A stretch of 44,682 bases of DNA from Ruminococcus sp. (GTDB taxonomy: Bacteria; Bacillota; Clostridia; Oscillospirales; Ruminococcaceae). Positions 17,182-24,820 of the stretch are shown here, one piece after another. Each line of letters begins with the position of its first letter. Positions within the stretch are counted from its first letter, which is position 1. Position numbers and translations under genes: made by a program. Under the pieces are notes generated by a model, which was not told the origin of the DNA, made no database searches, and saw only the letters and a list, made by a program, of their open reading frames with translations. The stretch covers positions 1 to 44,682 of the forward strand of contig NZ_JAILNU010000018.1 in assembly GCF_024691275.1 (NCBI RefSeq). The letters are read 5' to 3'.

Positions 17182-17922
17182 TTACATTTCAAGTCCGCCT
17201 GATATCTCGATAACCTGTCCCGTAACATAAGATGCATTGTCCGAAACGAGGAACGATACTACAGAAGCTATCTCCTCAGGTTCGCCGTAGCGTCTGAGAG
17301 CTACTGCATTCAGCATTTTTGCCTTCAGCTCATCTGAAAGTCCGTCTGTCATCGGTGTGTGGATAAATCCCGGTGCAACAGCGTTGCAGGTGATGTTTCT
17401 TGAACCGAACTCCTTGGCAGTTGTCTTTGTCATACCGATGATAGCAGCCTTTGAAGCGGAGTAGTTCATCTGTCCCGGATTTCCGTAAAGTCCTGCAACA
17501 GAAGCAACATTTACTATTCTGCCGTGTCTCTGCTTCATCATCACAGATGTAACGTGCTTTGTCATATTGTATACGCTCTTCTGGTTTACTGCGATAACGA
17601 TATCGTAGTCGTCCTCTGACATTCTTGCAAGGAGCTTATCCTTTGTGATGCCTGCGTTGTTTACGAGAACATCAATGCCGCCGAAGTCAGCCTTTACCTG
17701 CTTTACCATAGCCTCACACTGATCGAACTTTGAAACATCTGCTGCGATACATTCAGCCTTTACGCCGAAAGCGCGGCACTCCTCTGCTGCTGCGAGAGCC
17801 TTTTCCTTGTCTCCGTCACTTGGATAATGATTGATTATTACGTCAAAACCGTCCTTTGCGAGTCTCTTTGCGATGCAAGCGCCAATACCCTGTGAAGCGC
17901 CCGTGATGATTGCTGTAGCCAT
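17182..17922 (-). CDS. fabG: 3-oxoacyl-ACP reductase
   Basis: About 246 aa short-chain dehydrogenase. GASQGIG (about 8-14) binds NADPH, NNAG lies at about 88-91, and the catalytic Ser141, Tyr154 and Lys158 (YSASK) are in place. It reduces 3-oxoacyl-ACP to 3-hydroxyacyl-ACP. The ATG at 17922 follows GGAGG by 7 nt; the reading frame extends upstream without coding character. The upstream spacer (17923-18032) holds a direct repeat and a possible internal promoter. Confidence 0.95.
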   Translation of the reverse strand: MATAIITGASQGIGACIAKRLAKDGFDVIINHYPSDGDKEKALAAAEECRAFGVKAECIAADVSKFDQCEAMVKQVKADFGGIDVLVNNAGITKDKLLARMSEDDYDIVIAVNQKSVYNMTKHVTSVMMKQRHGRIVNVASVAGLYGNPGQMNYSASKAAIIGMTKTTAKEFGSRNITCNAVAPGFIHTPMTDGLSDELKAKMLNAVALRRYGEPEEIASVVSFLVSDNASYVTGQVIEISGGLEM

Positions 17923-17962
17923 TTTTATACCTCCATTTTTCGTATTCGAACGTGATACATAT

Positions 17963-18031
17963 ATTCTAACACATCTTTCCGCAAAATGAAACGGGAAGAT
18001 TGTCACTTTCTGTAGTTACAAATGTCACTTT
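17963..18031 (-). promoter_or_regulatory. possible internal promoter with direct repeat before fabG
   Basis: Minus strand: two copies of AAAGTGACA (18031-18023 and 18009-18001) spaced 22 bp, two helical turns, followed by a -10-like TAGAAT (17968-17963) with only a weak -35. The repeat could be a regulator site. The promoter itself is uncertain. Confidence 0.35.
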
Positions 18032-18032
18032 T

Positions 18033-18236
18033 TTATTGACAGCAGTATTCAAATATCATGTCATATTCCCTCAAAGAGCCATAGTCGCCCAGCTTTACAG
18101 GTATATTCCCAACATACCTGTAGCCCTGAGCTGCCATATCATCTATCACCTGACGCGGACTTATCTTTCCGTTCTCGTCTTGGTAGTAATAGGTGCCGCC
18201 GATGCTGCTCCTGCTCCTTACATACTTATACTTCAT
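18033..18236 (-). CDS. small DUF4177-like protein
   Basis: 67 aa. The pattern VIDDMAAQGYRYVGNIP followed by EYDMIFE resembles the DUF4177 fold, small proteins of unknown function with a 'GW/GY...V' turn and a C-terminal 'IFE' strand. Its ATG overlaps the fabK stop (ATGA at 18236-18233), so it is translated with fabK. No catalytic residues are apparent. Insertion in the operon suggests a link to FabK or fatty acid flux, but this is guesswork. Confidence 0.65.
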   Translation of the reverse strand: MKYKYVRSRSSIGGTYYYQDENGKISPRQVIDDMAAQGYRYVGNIPVKLGDYGSLREYDMIFEYCCQ

Positions 18237-19159
18237 AGCTTCAGCAGCTTTTCTGCGCCGTCGTTTATTTCCTTAACGATATCGGCACAAGTCTTTATAT
18301 CGTTGACCATACCCGAAATAGCTCCACAGAGGAACGAACCGCTCTCAACATCACCGTCAACTACGGCTCTGCGGAGCGCACCTACTGTGAGCTGCTCGAA
18401 TTCCTCGGGAGAGAGCGTTCCCTCTTTCTCGCCTGTTGCGAGCTTCTTTGCGAACTTTGTCTTGATATTTCTGCAAGGGTGACCTGTATAGCGGCCTGTT
18501 ACGATATTATCTGTGTCCTTAGCCTTTATAACGAGATCCTTGAATGTTGGGTGTATCTGACATTCCTCGGAAGCAAGGAAGCGTGTACCGATCTGAACGC
18601 CCTCGGCTCCCAGCATGAAAGCTGCTGCCATACCTCTGCCGTCAGCGATACCGCCTGCTGCGATAACAGGTATCTCAACTGCGTCAACTACCTGCGGAAC
18701 GAGACACATTGTAGTATTCTCGCCGATATGTCCGCCTGATTCAGTACCCTCTGCGATAACTGCGTCAGCACCTGACTTTTCCATTCTCTTTGCAAGGGCT
18801 ACCGATGGAACTACGGGCATTACCTTGATGCCTGCCTCTTTCCATGCAGCCATATATTTTCCGGGGTTGCCCGCACCTGTTGTGATGACCTTTACTCCCT
18901 CATCAATACAGAGCTGTGCGAGATCGTCTGCATTCGGGCTCATCAGCATGATATTCACGCCAAAGGGCTTGTTTGTCTTTTCCTTGCAGAGTCTGATCTG
19001 CTCACGGAGATAGTCGATAGGAGCGTTTCCGCCTGCAATAAGACCGATACCGCCTGCGTTTGATACTGCTGAAGCGAGTGTGTGCTCGGCTACCCATGCC
19101 ATACCGCCCTGGATTATAGGATATTCACAGCCGAGGAGTTCAGTAATGCGTGTTTTCAT
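18233..19159 (-). CDS. fabK: enoyl-ACP reductase II (FMN-dependent)
   Basis: 308 aa TIM-barrel flavoprotein. PIIQGGMAWVAEHTLASAVSNAG at the N-terminus, GTESGGHIG in the middle and AAGGIADGRGMAAAFMLGA later match FabK and the related nitronate monooxygenases. Its place in the fab operon, with no fabI visible here, supports the reductase role: the final saturation step of each elongation cycle. AAAGGAG lies before the ATG. It follows fabH by 80 bp, a spacer with a short hairpin-forming repeat. Confidence 0.93.
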   Translation of the reverse strand: MKTRITELLGCEYPIIQGGMAWVAEHTLASAVSNAGGIGLIAGGNAPIDYLREQIRLCKEKTNKPFGVNIMLMSPNADDLAQLCIDEGVKVITTGAGNPGKYMAAWKEAGIKVMPVVPSVALAKRMEKSGADAVIAEGTESGGHIGENTTMCLVPQVVDAVEIPVIAAGGIADGRGMAAAFMLGAEGVQIGTRFLASEECQIHPTFKDLVIKAKDTDNIVTGRYTGHPCRNIKTKFAKKLATGEKEGTLSPEEFEQLTVGALRRAVVDGDVESGSFLCGAISGMVNDIKTCADIVKEINDGAEKLLKL

Positions 19160-19195
19160 AATAGTTCTCCTTTTATAGTTTAGCTTTTAGCCCTT

Positions 19196-19232
19196 AGCCG
19201 TCAGCCTGTTGTATGCCTTACGGCAAACGGCT
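19196..19232. repeat. hairpin repeat in fabH-fabK spacer
   Basis: AGCCGT (19196-19201) and ACGGCT (19227-19232) form an inverted pair, and the adjoining stretch on the minus strand reads as imperfect heptad-like units (GGCTAAG, GGCTAAA, AGCTAAA). It is too weak a hairpin, and lacks the T-run, to be called a terminator. Confidence 0.5.
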
Positions 19233-19239
19233 CTAAAAA

Positions 19240-20226
19240 TCAGTATTCAAGTATTATTCCGCCGTAGGTAAGACCTGCTCCGAAGCCGATCAGAGCGATC
19301 TTCTGCCCGCGCTTGATGATGCCTTTTTCTATAGCTTCGTCAAGTGCGAGAGGGATAGATGCACTTGAGGTGTTTCCGTAATGATCGAGAGTAACTATGA
19401 ACTTCTCCATAGGCACTCCGAGCTTCTTGGCAGCAGTCTCTATTATCCTTACATTTGCCTGATGAGGTATGAACCAGTCTATATCGTCTTTTGTTATGCC
19501 GACCTTGGAAGCTGCAAGCTCAAAGGACTTGGGCAGAGCCTGTACTGCGAACTTGTATACTTCCTTGCCGTTCTGCTGTAATTTATGAAGCGGAACATCA
19601 GGGAACGGGTCTTCAAAATCGCTTTCCACAGCCACTTCGGAGGCGACCTTCATAGCTCTTGACACAAGGTATCCCGCACCGCTGCCGTCTGCGCCGAGAT
19701 GTGATGCGTAGAGCTTATCACTTTTTTCGATAACTGCCGCAGCAGCACCGTCGCCGAAAAGGATACATGAGGATCTGTCTTCAAAGTCAAGGAAGCGTGA
19801 TAAAGCTTCGTTTGCGACTACAAGAACATACTTCAGCGAATCGTCTGTCATAAGGAAGCGATGCGCTGTATCTGCCGCATACACAAAGCCTGTGCAGGCT
19901 GCATTGAGGTCGAAGGCTGCTGCGTTCACAGCGCCTGTCTCGTTCTGGATAATGCAGGACAGACTGGGACAGTTGAAATCCGCTGTTGCCGAACATGATA
20001 TCACAAGTCCTATCTCGGAAGGGTCGATGCCCGCAGCCTCGATAGCTTTCTTTGATGCCTGCGCCCCCATATACCACGTAGGCTCCCAACCAGCCATGCG
20101 GCGTTCTCTTATTCCTGTCCTTGAAGTTATCCACTCATCGTTAGTCTCAACGAAGCGTTTGAAGTCGTCATTATTCAGCTTCTGTTCTGGCACATATCTG
20201 CCCATTCCCAAAATGTTGATGCCCAT
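19240..20226 (-). CDS. fabH: 3-oxoacyl-ACP synthase III
   Basis: 328 aa. Catalytic Cys about 111 in NAACTGFVYA, His in FIPHQANVRI and Asn in HYGNTSSASIP are all present. It primes synthesis by condensing an acyl-CoA with malonyl-ACP; the primer preference (acetyl or branched) is not visible. TAAGGAG precedes the ATG by 10 nt. It is the first gene of the minus-strand operon, and its promoter region faces that of fabD. Confidence 0.95.
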   Translation of the reverse strand: MGINILGMGRYVPEQKLNNDDFKRFVETNDEWITSRTGIRERRMAGWEPTWYMGAQASKKAIEAAGIDPSEIGLVISCSATADFNCPSLSCIIQNETGAVNAAAFDLNAACTGFVYAADTAHRFLMTDDSLKYVLVVANEALSRFLDFEDRSSCILFGDGAAAAVIEKSDKLYASHLGADGSGAGYLVSRAMKVASEVAVESDFEDPFPDVPLHKLQQNGKEVYKFAVQALPKSFELAASKVGITKDDIDWFIPHQANVRIIETAAKKLGVPMEKFIVTLDHYGNTSSASIPLALDEAIEKGIIKRGQKIALIGFGAGLTYGGIILEY

Positions 20227-20542
20227 TAATCAATATCTCCTTAAAAACATAAAAATTATGCAAATCAGGTTGTAAAAAGCATAATTTTATGTTATAGTAA
20301 TAATATCGACTCTACAAATGCCGTGTATCGTCGATATACCGTGTGTGGGGAACTTTCCCCGCGGTCGGACATAATATCACACATAATATATTGTAAATCA
20401 TTTTGAGTATTTTTGCAATGATATTTTAAAACTTTCGTTTGGTAAAGTCGAAATATCAGCACTTCTCACAAATTTGCAATATAACACTTAGGCGCTTTTG
20501 CCATTTTTTTGTATATAACACACAGAAAGGATGTTATTTATT
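20227..20542. promoter_or_regulatory. divergent fabH/fabD control region
   Basis: 316 bp without a gene. Plus-strand promoter TTGTAA (20270-20275), 17 bp, TATAGT (20293-20298) points to fabD. On the minus strand TTGTAG (20317-20312) and TATAAC (20296-20291), 15 bp apart, or a slightly shifted -10, point to fabH. A perfect inverted repeat ATATCGAC (20303-20310)/GTCGATAT (20330-20337) overlaps both, and a palindrome GGGGAA/TTCCCC (20347-20360), extendable by CCG/CGG, follows in the predicted fabD leader. Neither matches the FapR or FabT consensus as I know them. Confidence 0.55.
20270..20298 (+). promoter_or_regulatory. putative sigma-A promoter for fabD
   Basis: TTGTAA, 17-bp spacer, TATAGT. 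It implies a leader of about 240 nt before fabD that contains the two palindromes. Confidence 0.5.
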
Positions 20543-21451
20543 ATGACAATTTCACTATTTTCAGGACAGGGTTCGCAGTACGCAGGAATGGGCAAGGACA
20601 TCGCTGAAGCTATGCCCGAACTCCTCTCCGTATACGAAACAGGTTCTGAGATCCTCGGAACAGACCTGAAAGAGATCTGCTTCAATGCACCGCTGGAGGA
20701 GCTTTCAAGGACTATCAACTCCCAGCCTGCGATCATGGCAACTTCTATCGTTTGCCTTAAAGCCGCACAGTCAAAGGGCTTTACCTTCGACGGCGTTGCA
20801 GGTCATTCCCTCGGTGAATACGCAGCTATGTACGCTTCGGGCATGATATCCCTCGAAGACGCTTTCCGCCTTATAAAGGCAAGAGCTGCTGCAATGGAGG
20901 AGGCTACAGCTTCCGCTAAGGGCGCAATGGCTGCCATAATGAAAATAGCTCCCGAGGAAGTTGAAAGAGTCTGCGGCGAAGCAAAGGAATACGTAACAGC
21001 CGTAAACTACAACTCCCCTGTTCAGACCGTTATCGCAGGAACTCCCGAAGGCATCGCAGAGGTCAGCGAGGTATTTGCGGAAATGAAGGCAAGAGTTATC
21101 CCGCTCAATGTCGCAGGCGCTTTCCATTCAAAGCTCATGCAGCCTGCTGCCGATAAGTTCTATGAGACTGCAAAGACCATTACATTCAAGGCTCCTCAGG
21201 TGAAGTACTACTCCAATCTCACAGGCGGCGAGCTCAATGACTTCTCGGATATGGCTTCAATGCTCGCAAAGCATATCGTTTCCCCTGTACGCTTCACTTC
21301 CGAGCTCGCTGCTATGCAGGAAGCAGGCGCTGACAGATTCTTTGAATTCGGTCCCGGAAAAACTCTCACAGGTCTCGTAAAAAAGACCCTTAAAGATATC
21401 ACAGCTGTAAACGTTGAAAATATGGAAACACTTGAAGGAGCATTATCATGA
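20543..21451 (+). CDS. fabD: malonyl-CoA:ACP transacylase
   Basis: About 302 aa. LFSGQGSQYAGMG at the N-terminus, the nucleophile elbow GHSLG (Ser about 89) and the catalytic His in VAGAFHSKLM are present. It loads malonyl groups onto ACP. The ATG at 20543 is favoured over 20531, which would sit directly on the AAAGGA site. It is divergent from the rest of the fab genes and overlaps aroE by 4 nt (ATGA). Confidence 0.95.
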   Translation: MTISLFSGQGSQYAGMGKDIAEAMPELLSVYETGSEILGTDLKEICFNAPLEELSRTINSQPAIMATSIVCLKAAQSKGFTFDGVAGHSLGEYAAMYASGMISLEDAFRLIKARAAAMEEATASAKGAMAAIMKIAPEEVERVCGEAKEYVTAVNYNSPVQTVIAGTPEGIAEVSEVFAEMKARVIPLNVAGAFHSKLMQPAADKFYETAKTITFKAPQVKYYSNLTGGELNDFSDMASMLAKHIVSPVRFTSELAAMQEAGADRFFEFGPGKTLTGLVKKTLKDITAVNVENMETLEGALS

Positions 21452-22284
21452 ACAAATTTGCACTCATCGGTCACCCGCTGGGACACTCCATGTCTCCGCT
21501 CATTCACGAAAAACTCTTCGCACTCAGCGGAATGAACGATTCTTCTTATGAACTCATCGACATCGAACCCGAAAAGATCGCGGACAGCCGCGATCTTCTC
21601 GAAAGTCTCCGCGGTCTGAACGTAACTATCCCCCACAAACAGGCTGTGATAAAGCTCGTTGACGAGCTGGGCGAAAGTGCCCTCCGCTATAACTCCGTCA
21701 ACTGTATAAACAACGCAGGCGGCAAACTCGTTGGCTACAACACCGACTGCGACGGCTTCCTGCGCTCCGCAGAGCTGCTCCCTATCGGCGGAAACGTTGC
21801 TATACTCGGCTGCGGCGGTGTCGGAAGAATGATCGCCATTGAAACAGCTCTCCACGGCGGCAATATCACTCTCGCTGTTATACCTCAGGACTTCAAGAAC
21901 GCTCAGCTCCTCATGGCTGAGATACTCGCAAAATGCAGTGCCGCCTGCGTAAGGATCGTGGATATATCCGATCTTGACGGCAGCTTCGACCTGCTCATAA
22001 ATGCTACCCCTGTCGGTATGTATCCGAAGGTGAACGCTTGCGCTGTAAGCGACAAGGTCATCGAAAACTCAGCAAGTGTATTCGACGTTATATACAACCC
22101 CACCGAGACCCTTCTCATGAAAAAGGCTCGCGCTCTCGGAAAAACTGCTGTGGGCGGAGCTTCTATGCTGGTATATCAGGCTGTAAAGGCTCACGAGATA
22201 TGGTACGGCGGAAAGTTCTCGGCAGAAGATATCTCAAAGATAATCACAGACGTTGAAAACGCTGTTGACAGCATGAACAAGTAA
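21448..22284 (+). CDS. aroE: shikimate dehydrogenase
   Basis: 278 aa. GHPLGHSMSPLIHE binds shikimate, NVTIPHKQAV carries the catalytic Lys, NTDCDGF the Asp, and GCGGVGRMIAIE is the NADPH-binding loop. It reduces 3-dehydroshikimate in the aromatic amino acid pathway. Start overlaps fabD stop, so the two are coupled although they serve different pathways; aroK follows two genes later. Confidence 0.94.
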   Translation: MNKFALIGHPLGHSMSPLIHEKLFALSGMNDSSYELIDIEPEKIADSRDLLESLRGLNVTIPHKQAVIKLVDELGESALRYNSVNCINNAGGKLVGYNTDCDGFLRSAELLPIGGNVAILGCGGVGRMIAIETALHGGNITLAVIPQDFKNAQLLMAEILAKCSAACVRIVDISDLDGSFDLLINATPVGMYPKVNACAVSDKVIENSASVFDVIYNPTETLLMKKARALGKTAVGGASMLVYQAVKAHEIWYGGKFSAEDISKIITDVENAVDSMNK

Positions 22285-22285
22285 T

Positions 22286-22741
22286 ATGATACGCCCTGCC
22301 ACCACAAAAGATGCTTCGCGTATCGCCGAGATCATAGTTACCAACTACCGCGTGAATTTCTACCCCTTTTTCCGCAATGACCCCTTCTATTTCGCGGAGC
22401 TCAACGTCCTCGACACGGCTGCGGAGTACCGCGAAGGCTCTGAGGCGCTGCAAAATACCTACGTTTTCGACGATAACGGCATCGTCAAAGGCATTATCCG
22501 CGTAAACGGCACCGAAGTGGTAAAACTCTATGTGGAGCCGCAGTTCCAGAGCTGCGGTATCGGCGCTGAACTTCTATGGTATGCTGTTGATAACCTCAGT
22601 GCGGACAACCTCTGGGCACTGGAGTACAATACCCGCGGTATAGCCTTTTATGAGCGCCACGGCTTTCAGCTCACAGGCGAGAAGATGATCGAGGACGAGT
22701 GGGTGCCGCTGGTAAAGCTCGAACGCAGAGCTTCGGTGTAA
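22286..22741 (+). CDS. GNAT-family N-acetyltransferase
   Basis: 151 aa. MIRPATTKDASRIAEI is a typical GNAT start; VKLYVEPQFQSCGIGAELLWYAVD is the acetyl-CoA pyrophosphate loop, and GIAFYERHGFQLTGEK is the usual C-terminal motif. The substrate is unknown. It starts 1 nt after the aroE stop and is part of the same transcript. Confidence 0.88.
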   Translation: MIRPATTKDASRIAEIIVTNYRVNFYPFFRNDPFYFAELNVLDTAAEYREGSEALQNTYVFDDNGIVKGIIRVNGTEVVKLYVEPQFQSCGIGAELLWYAVDNLSADNLWALEYNTRGIAFYERHGFQLTGEKMIEDEWVPLVKLERRASV

Positions 22742-22772
22742 AAAATCAAGGTGATATACGAGGTGATATATT

Positions 22773-23102
22773 ATGTGTGCACATGAATTCGGGATAATGC
22801 ATAAAGCTCCGAAACCAAAAGATATATACGTTGAATATTCCCCCGATCAATACGACCTGATAGCCGTTGATGATGATTTCATACAAAATATCGTCGGTAA
22901 GCTCAGTATCCTCAAATGCTACTGGCATACTCTCGAACGCCCCGAATTAGGACTTGCATATTACGGTATCACCCTGATACCACCAGAATCACTCGAAGCT
23001 TTTATCGGGATCACTCTGAAATTCTCCGAGCTTTCCGAACTGACTGCCCTGCTTTCAGAGGCACAGCTCGAAAACAAATTCGTTATCCATTTCGGAATAT
23101 GA
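22773..23102 (+). CDS. small hypothetical protein
   Basis: 109 aa, no recognised domain. It is acidic, lacks a signal peptide or membrane segment, and contains WHTLERPELGLAYYGITLIPPE in the middle. GAGGTG lies 7 nt before the ATG, and it sits in a co-directional gene series, both favouring a real gene. Function unknown. Confidence 0.68.
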   Translation: MCAHEFGIMHKAPKPKDIYVEYSPDQYDLIAVDDDFIQNIVGKLSILKCYWHTLERPELGLAYYGITLIPPESLEAFIGITLKFSELSELTALLSEAQLENKFVIHFGI

Positions 23103-23146
23103 CATAAATCCACAGACAAGCATATCAATGATTTAAGGAGACTAAT

Positions 23147-23644
23147 ATGACTGTATTTTTATGCGGCTTTATGGGCTGCGGAAAATCTACTATAGGCAAG
23201 CTCGCGGCTAAGAAACTGGGCTGCGGCTTCTGCGACACGGACGACCTCATCGTCCGTACTCTTGAAATGACTATCCCCGAGATATTCGAGAAAAAGGGCG
23301 AGCCCTTCTTCCGTCAGACCGAGGCTGAGATAGTCAAGTCCCTCTGCGGCAAGACCACTGTTGCTGCCTGCGGCGGCGGAGCTATGCTCAACCCCGATAC
23401 GGCAAAGGCTGCTAAGGACGCGGGTGCGGCTGTGATATTCCTCGATGTTCCTTTCGAGGTCTGCTACGACCGCATAAAGGACGATACCAACCGCCCTATC
23501 GTTGTGAACTCCACAAAAGAACAGCTTGAGGAGCTCTACAACTCCCGCAAGGACATTTACCTCAAACACTCCACCATCAGGATCGAATGTAACGGCAGCC
23601 CCGTTGAAAATGCGGAGCAGATAGCCGCTGCGCTCAGAAAGTGA
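23147..23644 (+). CDS. aroK: shikimate kinase
   Basis: 165 aa. P-loop GFMGCGKST, DTDDLI for shikimate/Mg binding, and the loop AACGGGAML are present. It phosphorylates shikimate. TAAGGAG precedes the ATG. The amidohydrolase gene begins 6 nt after its stop. Confidence 0.94.
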   Translation: MTVFLCGFMGCGKSTIGKLAAKKLGCGFCDTDDLIVRTLEMTIPEIFEKKGEPFFRQTEAEIVKSLCGKTTVAACGGGAMLNPDTAKAAKDAGAAVIFLDVPFEVCYDRIKDDTNRPIVVNSTKEQLEELYNSRKDIYLKHSTIRIECNGSPVENAEQIAAALRK

Positions 23645-23650
23645 GCGGAT

Positions 23651-24820
23651 ATGCTTATCTATAACGCTGAAATTCATACCATGGATCGCCTCGGTGTCAT
23701 AAAGGACGGCTGGATAGATATCCAGAACGGCAAGATAAAGAATATCGGCAGCGGTTTTCTTCCTTATGATAACAAAAACAGCATCGACGCACAAGGCGGT
23801 ATGCTTCTCCCCGGATTCATCGACGCTCATACTCACCTCGGCATAATCGAGAACGGGCTCGACTTCGAGGGCGACGACTGCAACGAGTCCACCGACCCGT
23901 TCACTCCGCAGATGAGAGCTATCGACGGCATCAATCCCTTCGACAGATGCTTCGAGGAAGCACGTATGCGCGGCATAACCGCTACGGCTTCAAGTCCCGG
24001 AAGCGCCAATGCCTGCGGCGGCGAGATAGCTGCCATAAAAACTTACGGCAGACGCATCGACGATATGCTTATCAGGAACTGCGGCATAAAATTCGCTCTC
24101 GGCGAGAACCCCAAAAATGTCTACAACGGCAGGGAGGAAACTCCCGTGACACGTATGGCGATAACCGCTCTTATCCGCGAGGGACTCCACAAGGCTCGCC
24201 GCTATACAAAGGATATGGACAGCTACTACTCCGACAGCGAGAACTACGATCCGCCTGAATACGATATCAAATGCGAGGCTCTCATGCCCCTGCTTGAACG
24301 CAAGGTAAAGGCTTTCTTCCACTGCCACCGCGCCGACGATATCTGCACTGCTATGCGCATAGCAAAGGAGTTCAGCCTTGATGCCGTTATCATTCACGGC
24401 ACTGAAGGATACCTTATCGCCGATATCATCGCAGAAGAAAACATACCCGTGATATGCGGCCCTCTGATGTGCGACCGCTGCAAACCCGAAATGCGCGGAC
24501 TTGAACTGAAAAATGCCTCTGTTCTCCACGACAGCGGCGTTAAGATCGCTATATGCACTGACCATACAGTCACTCCGATACAGTACCTCCCCCTTTCTGC
24601 TCAGGCTGCGGTAAAGGGCGGACTTAAATTCGATGATGCTGTAAAAACTCTTACCATCGCTCCTGCCGAGATACTCGGCATTGACGAGACTACAGGCTCT
24701 CTTACCGAGGGTAAGGATGCTGATATACAGCTCTACAGAAAGGGCGATAATCCCCTTGACCTTATGTCAGAACCTGTTCTCGTTATGATAAACGGCGAGA
24801 TCTGCCGCAGGGAGGTCTGA
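23651..24820 (+). CDS. metal-dependent amidohydrolase
   Basis: 389 aa. The HTH metal motif is in GFIDAHTHLG (about residue 60), with later candidate ligands in FHCHRADD, IIHGTEGY and CTDHTVTP, and the ends of the protein form the usual composite beta-sandwich. It resembles imidazolonepropionase-like amidohydrolases. The substrate is not identifiable and no hut genes are near. It has only a weak ribosome site and is probably coupled to aroK; the next gene begins at its stop codon. Confidence 0.85.
   Translation: MLIYNAEIHTMDRLGVIKDGWIDIQNGKIKNIGSGFLPYDNKNSIDAQGGMLLPGFIDAHTHLGIIENGLDFEGDDCNESTDPFTPQMRAIDGINPFDRCFEEARMRGITATASSPGSANACGGEIAAIKTYGRRIDDMLIRNCGIKFALGENPKNVYNGREETPVTRMAITALIREGLHKARRYTKDMDSYYSDSENYDPPEYDIKCEALMPLLERKVKAFFHCHRADDICTAMRIAKEFSLDAVIIHGTEGYLIADIIAEENIPVICGPLMCDRCKPEMRGLELKNASVLHDSGVKIAICTDHTVTPIQYLPLSAQAAVKGGLKFDDAVKTLTIAPAEILGIDETTGSLTEGKDADIQLYRKGDNPLDLMSEPVLVMINGEICRREV

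Noticed and set aside
20400..20542. A terminator before fabD (GGC...GCC then T-run near 20491-20515)
   Set aside because: Only three or four base pairs; too weak to support a terminator or attenuator call.
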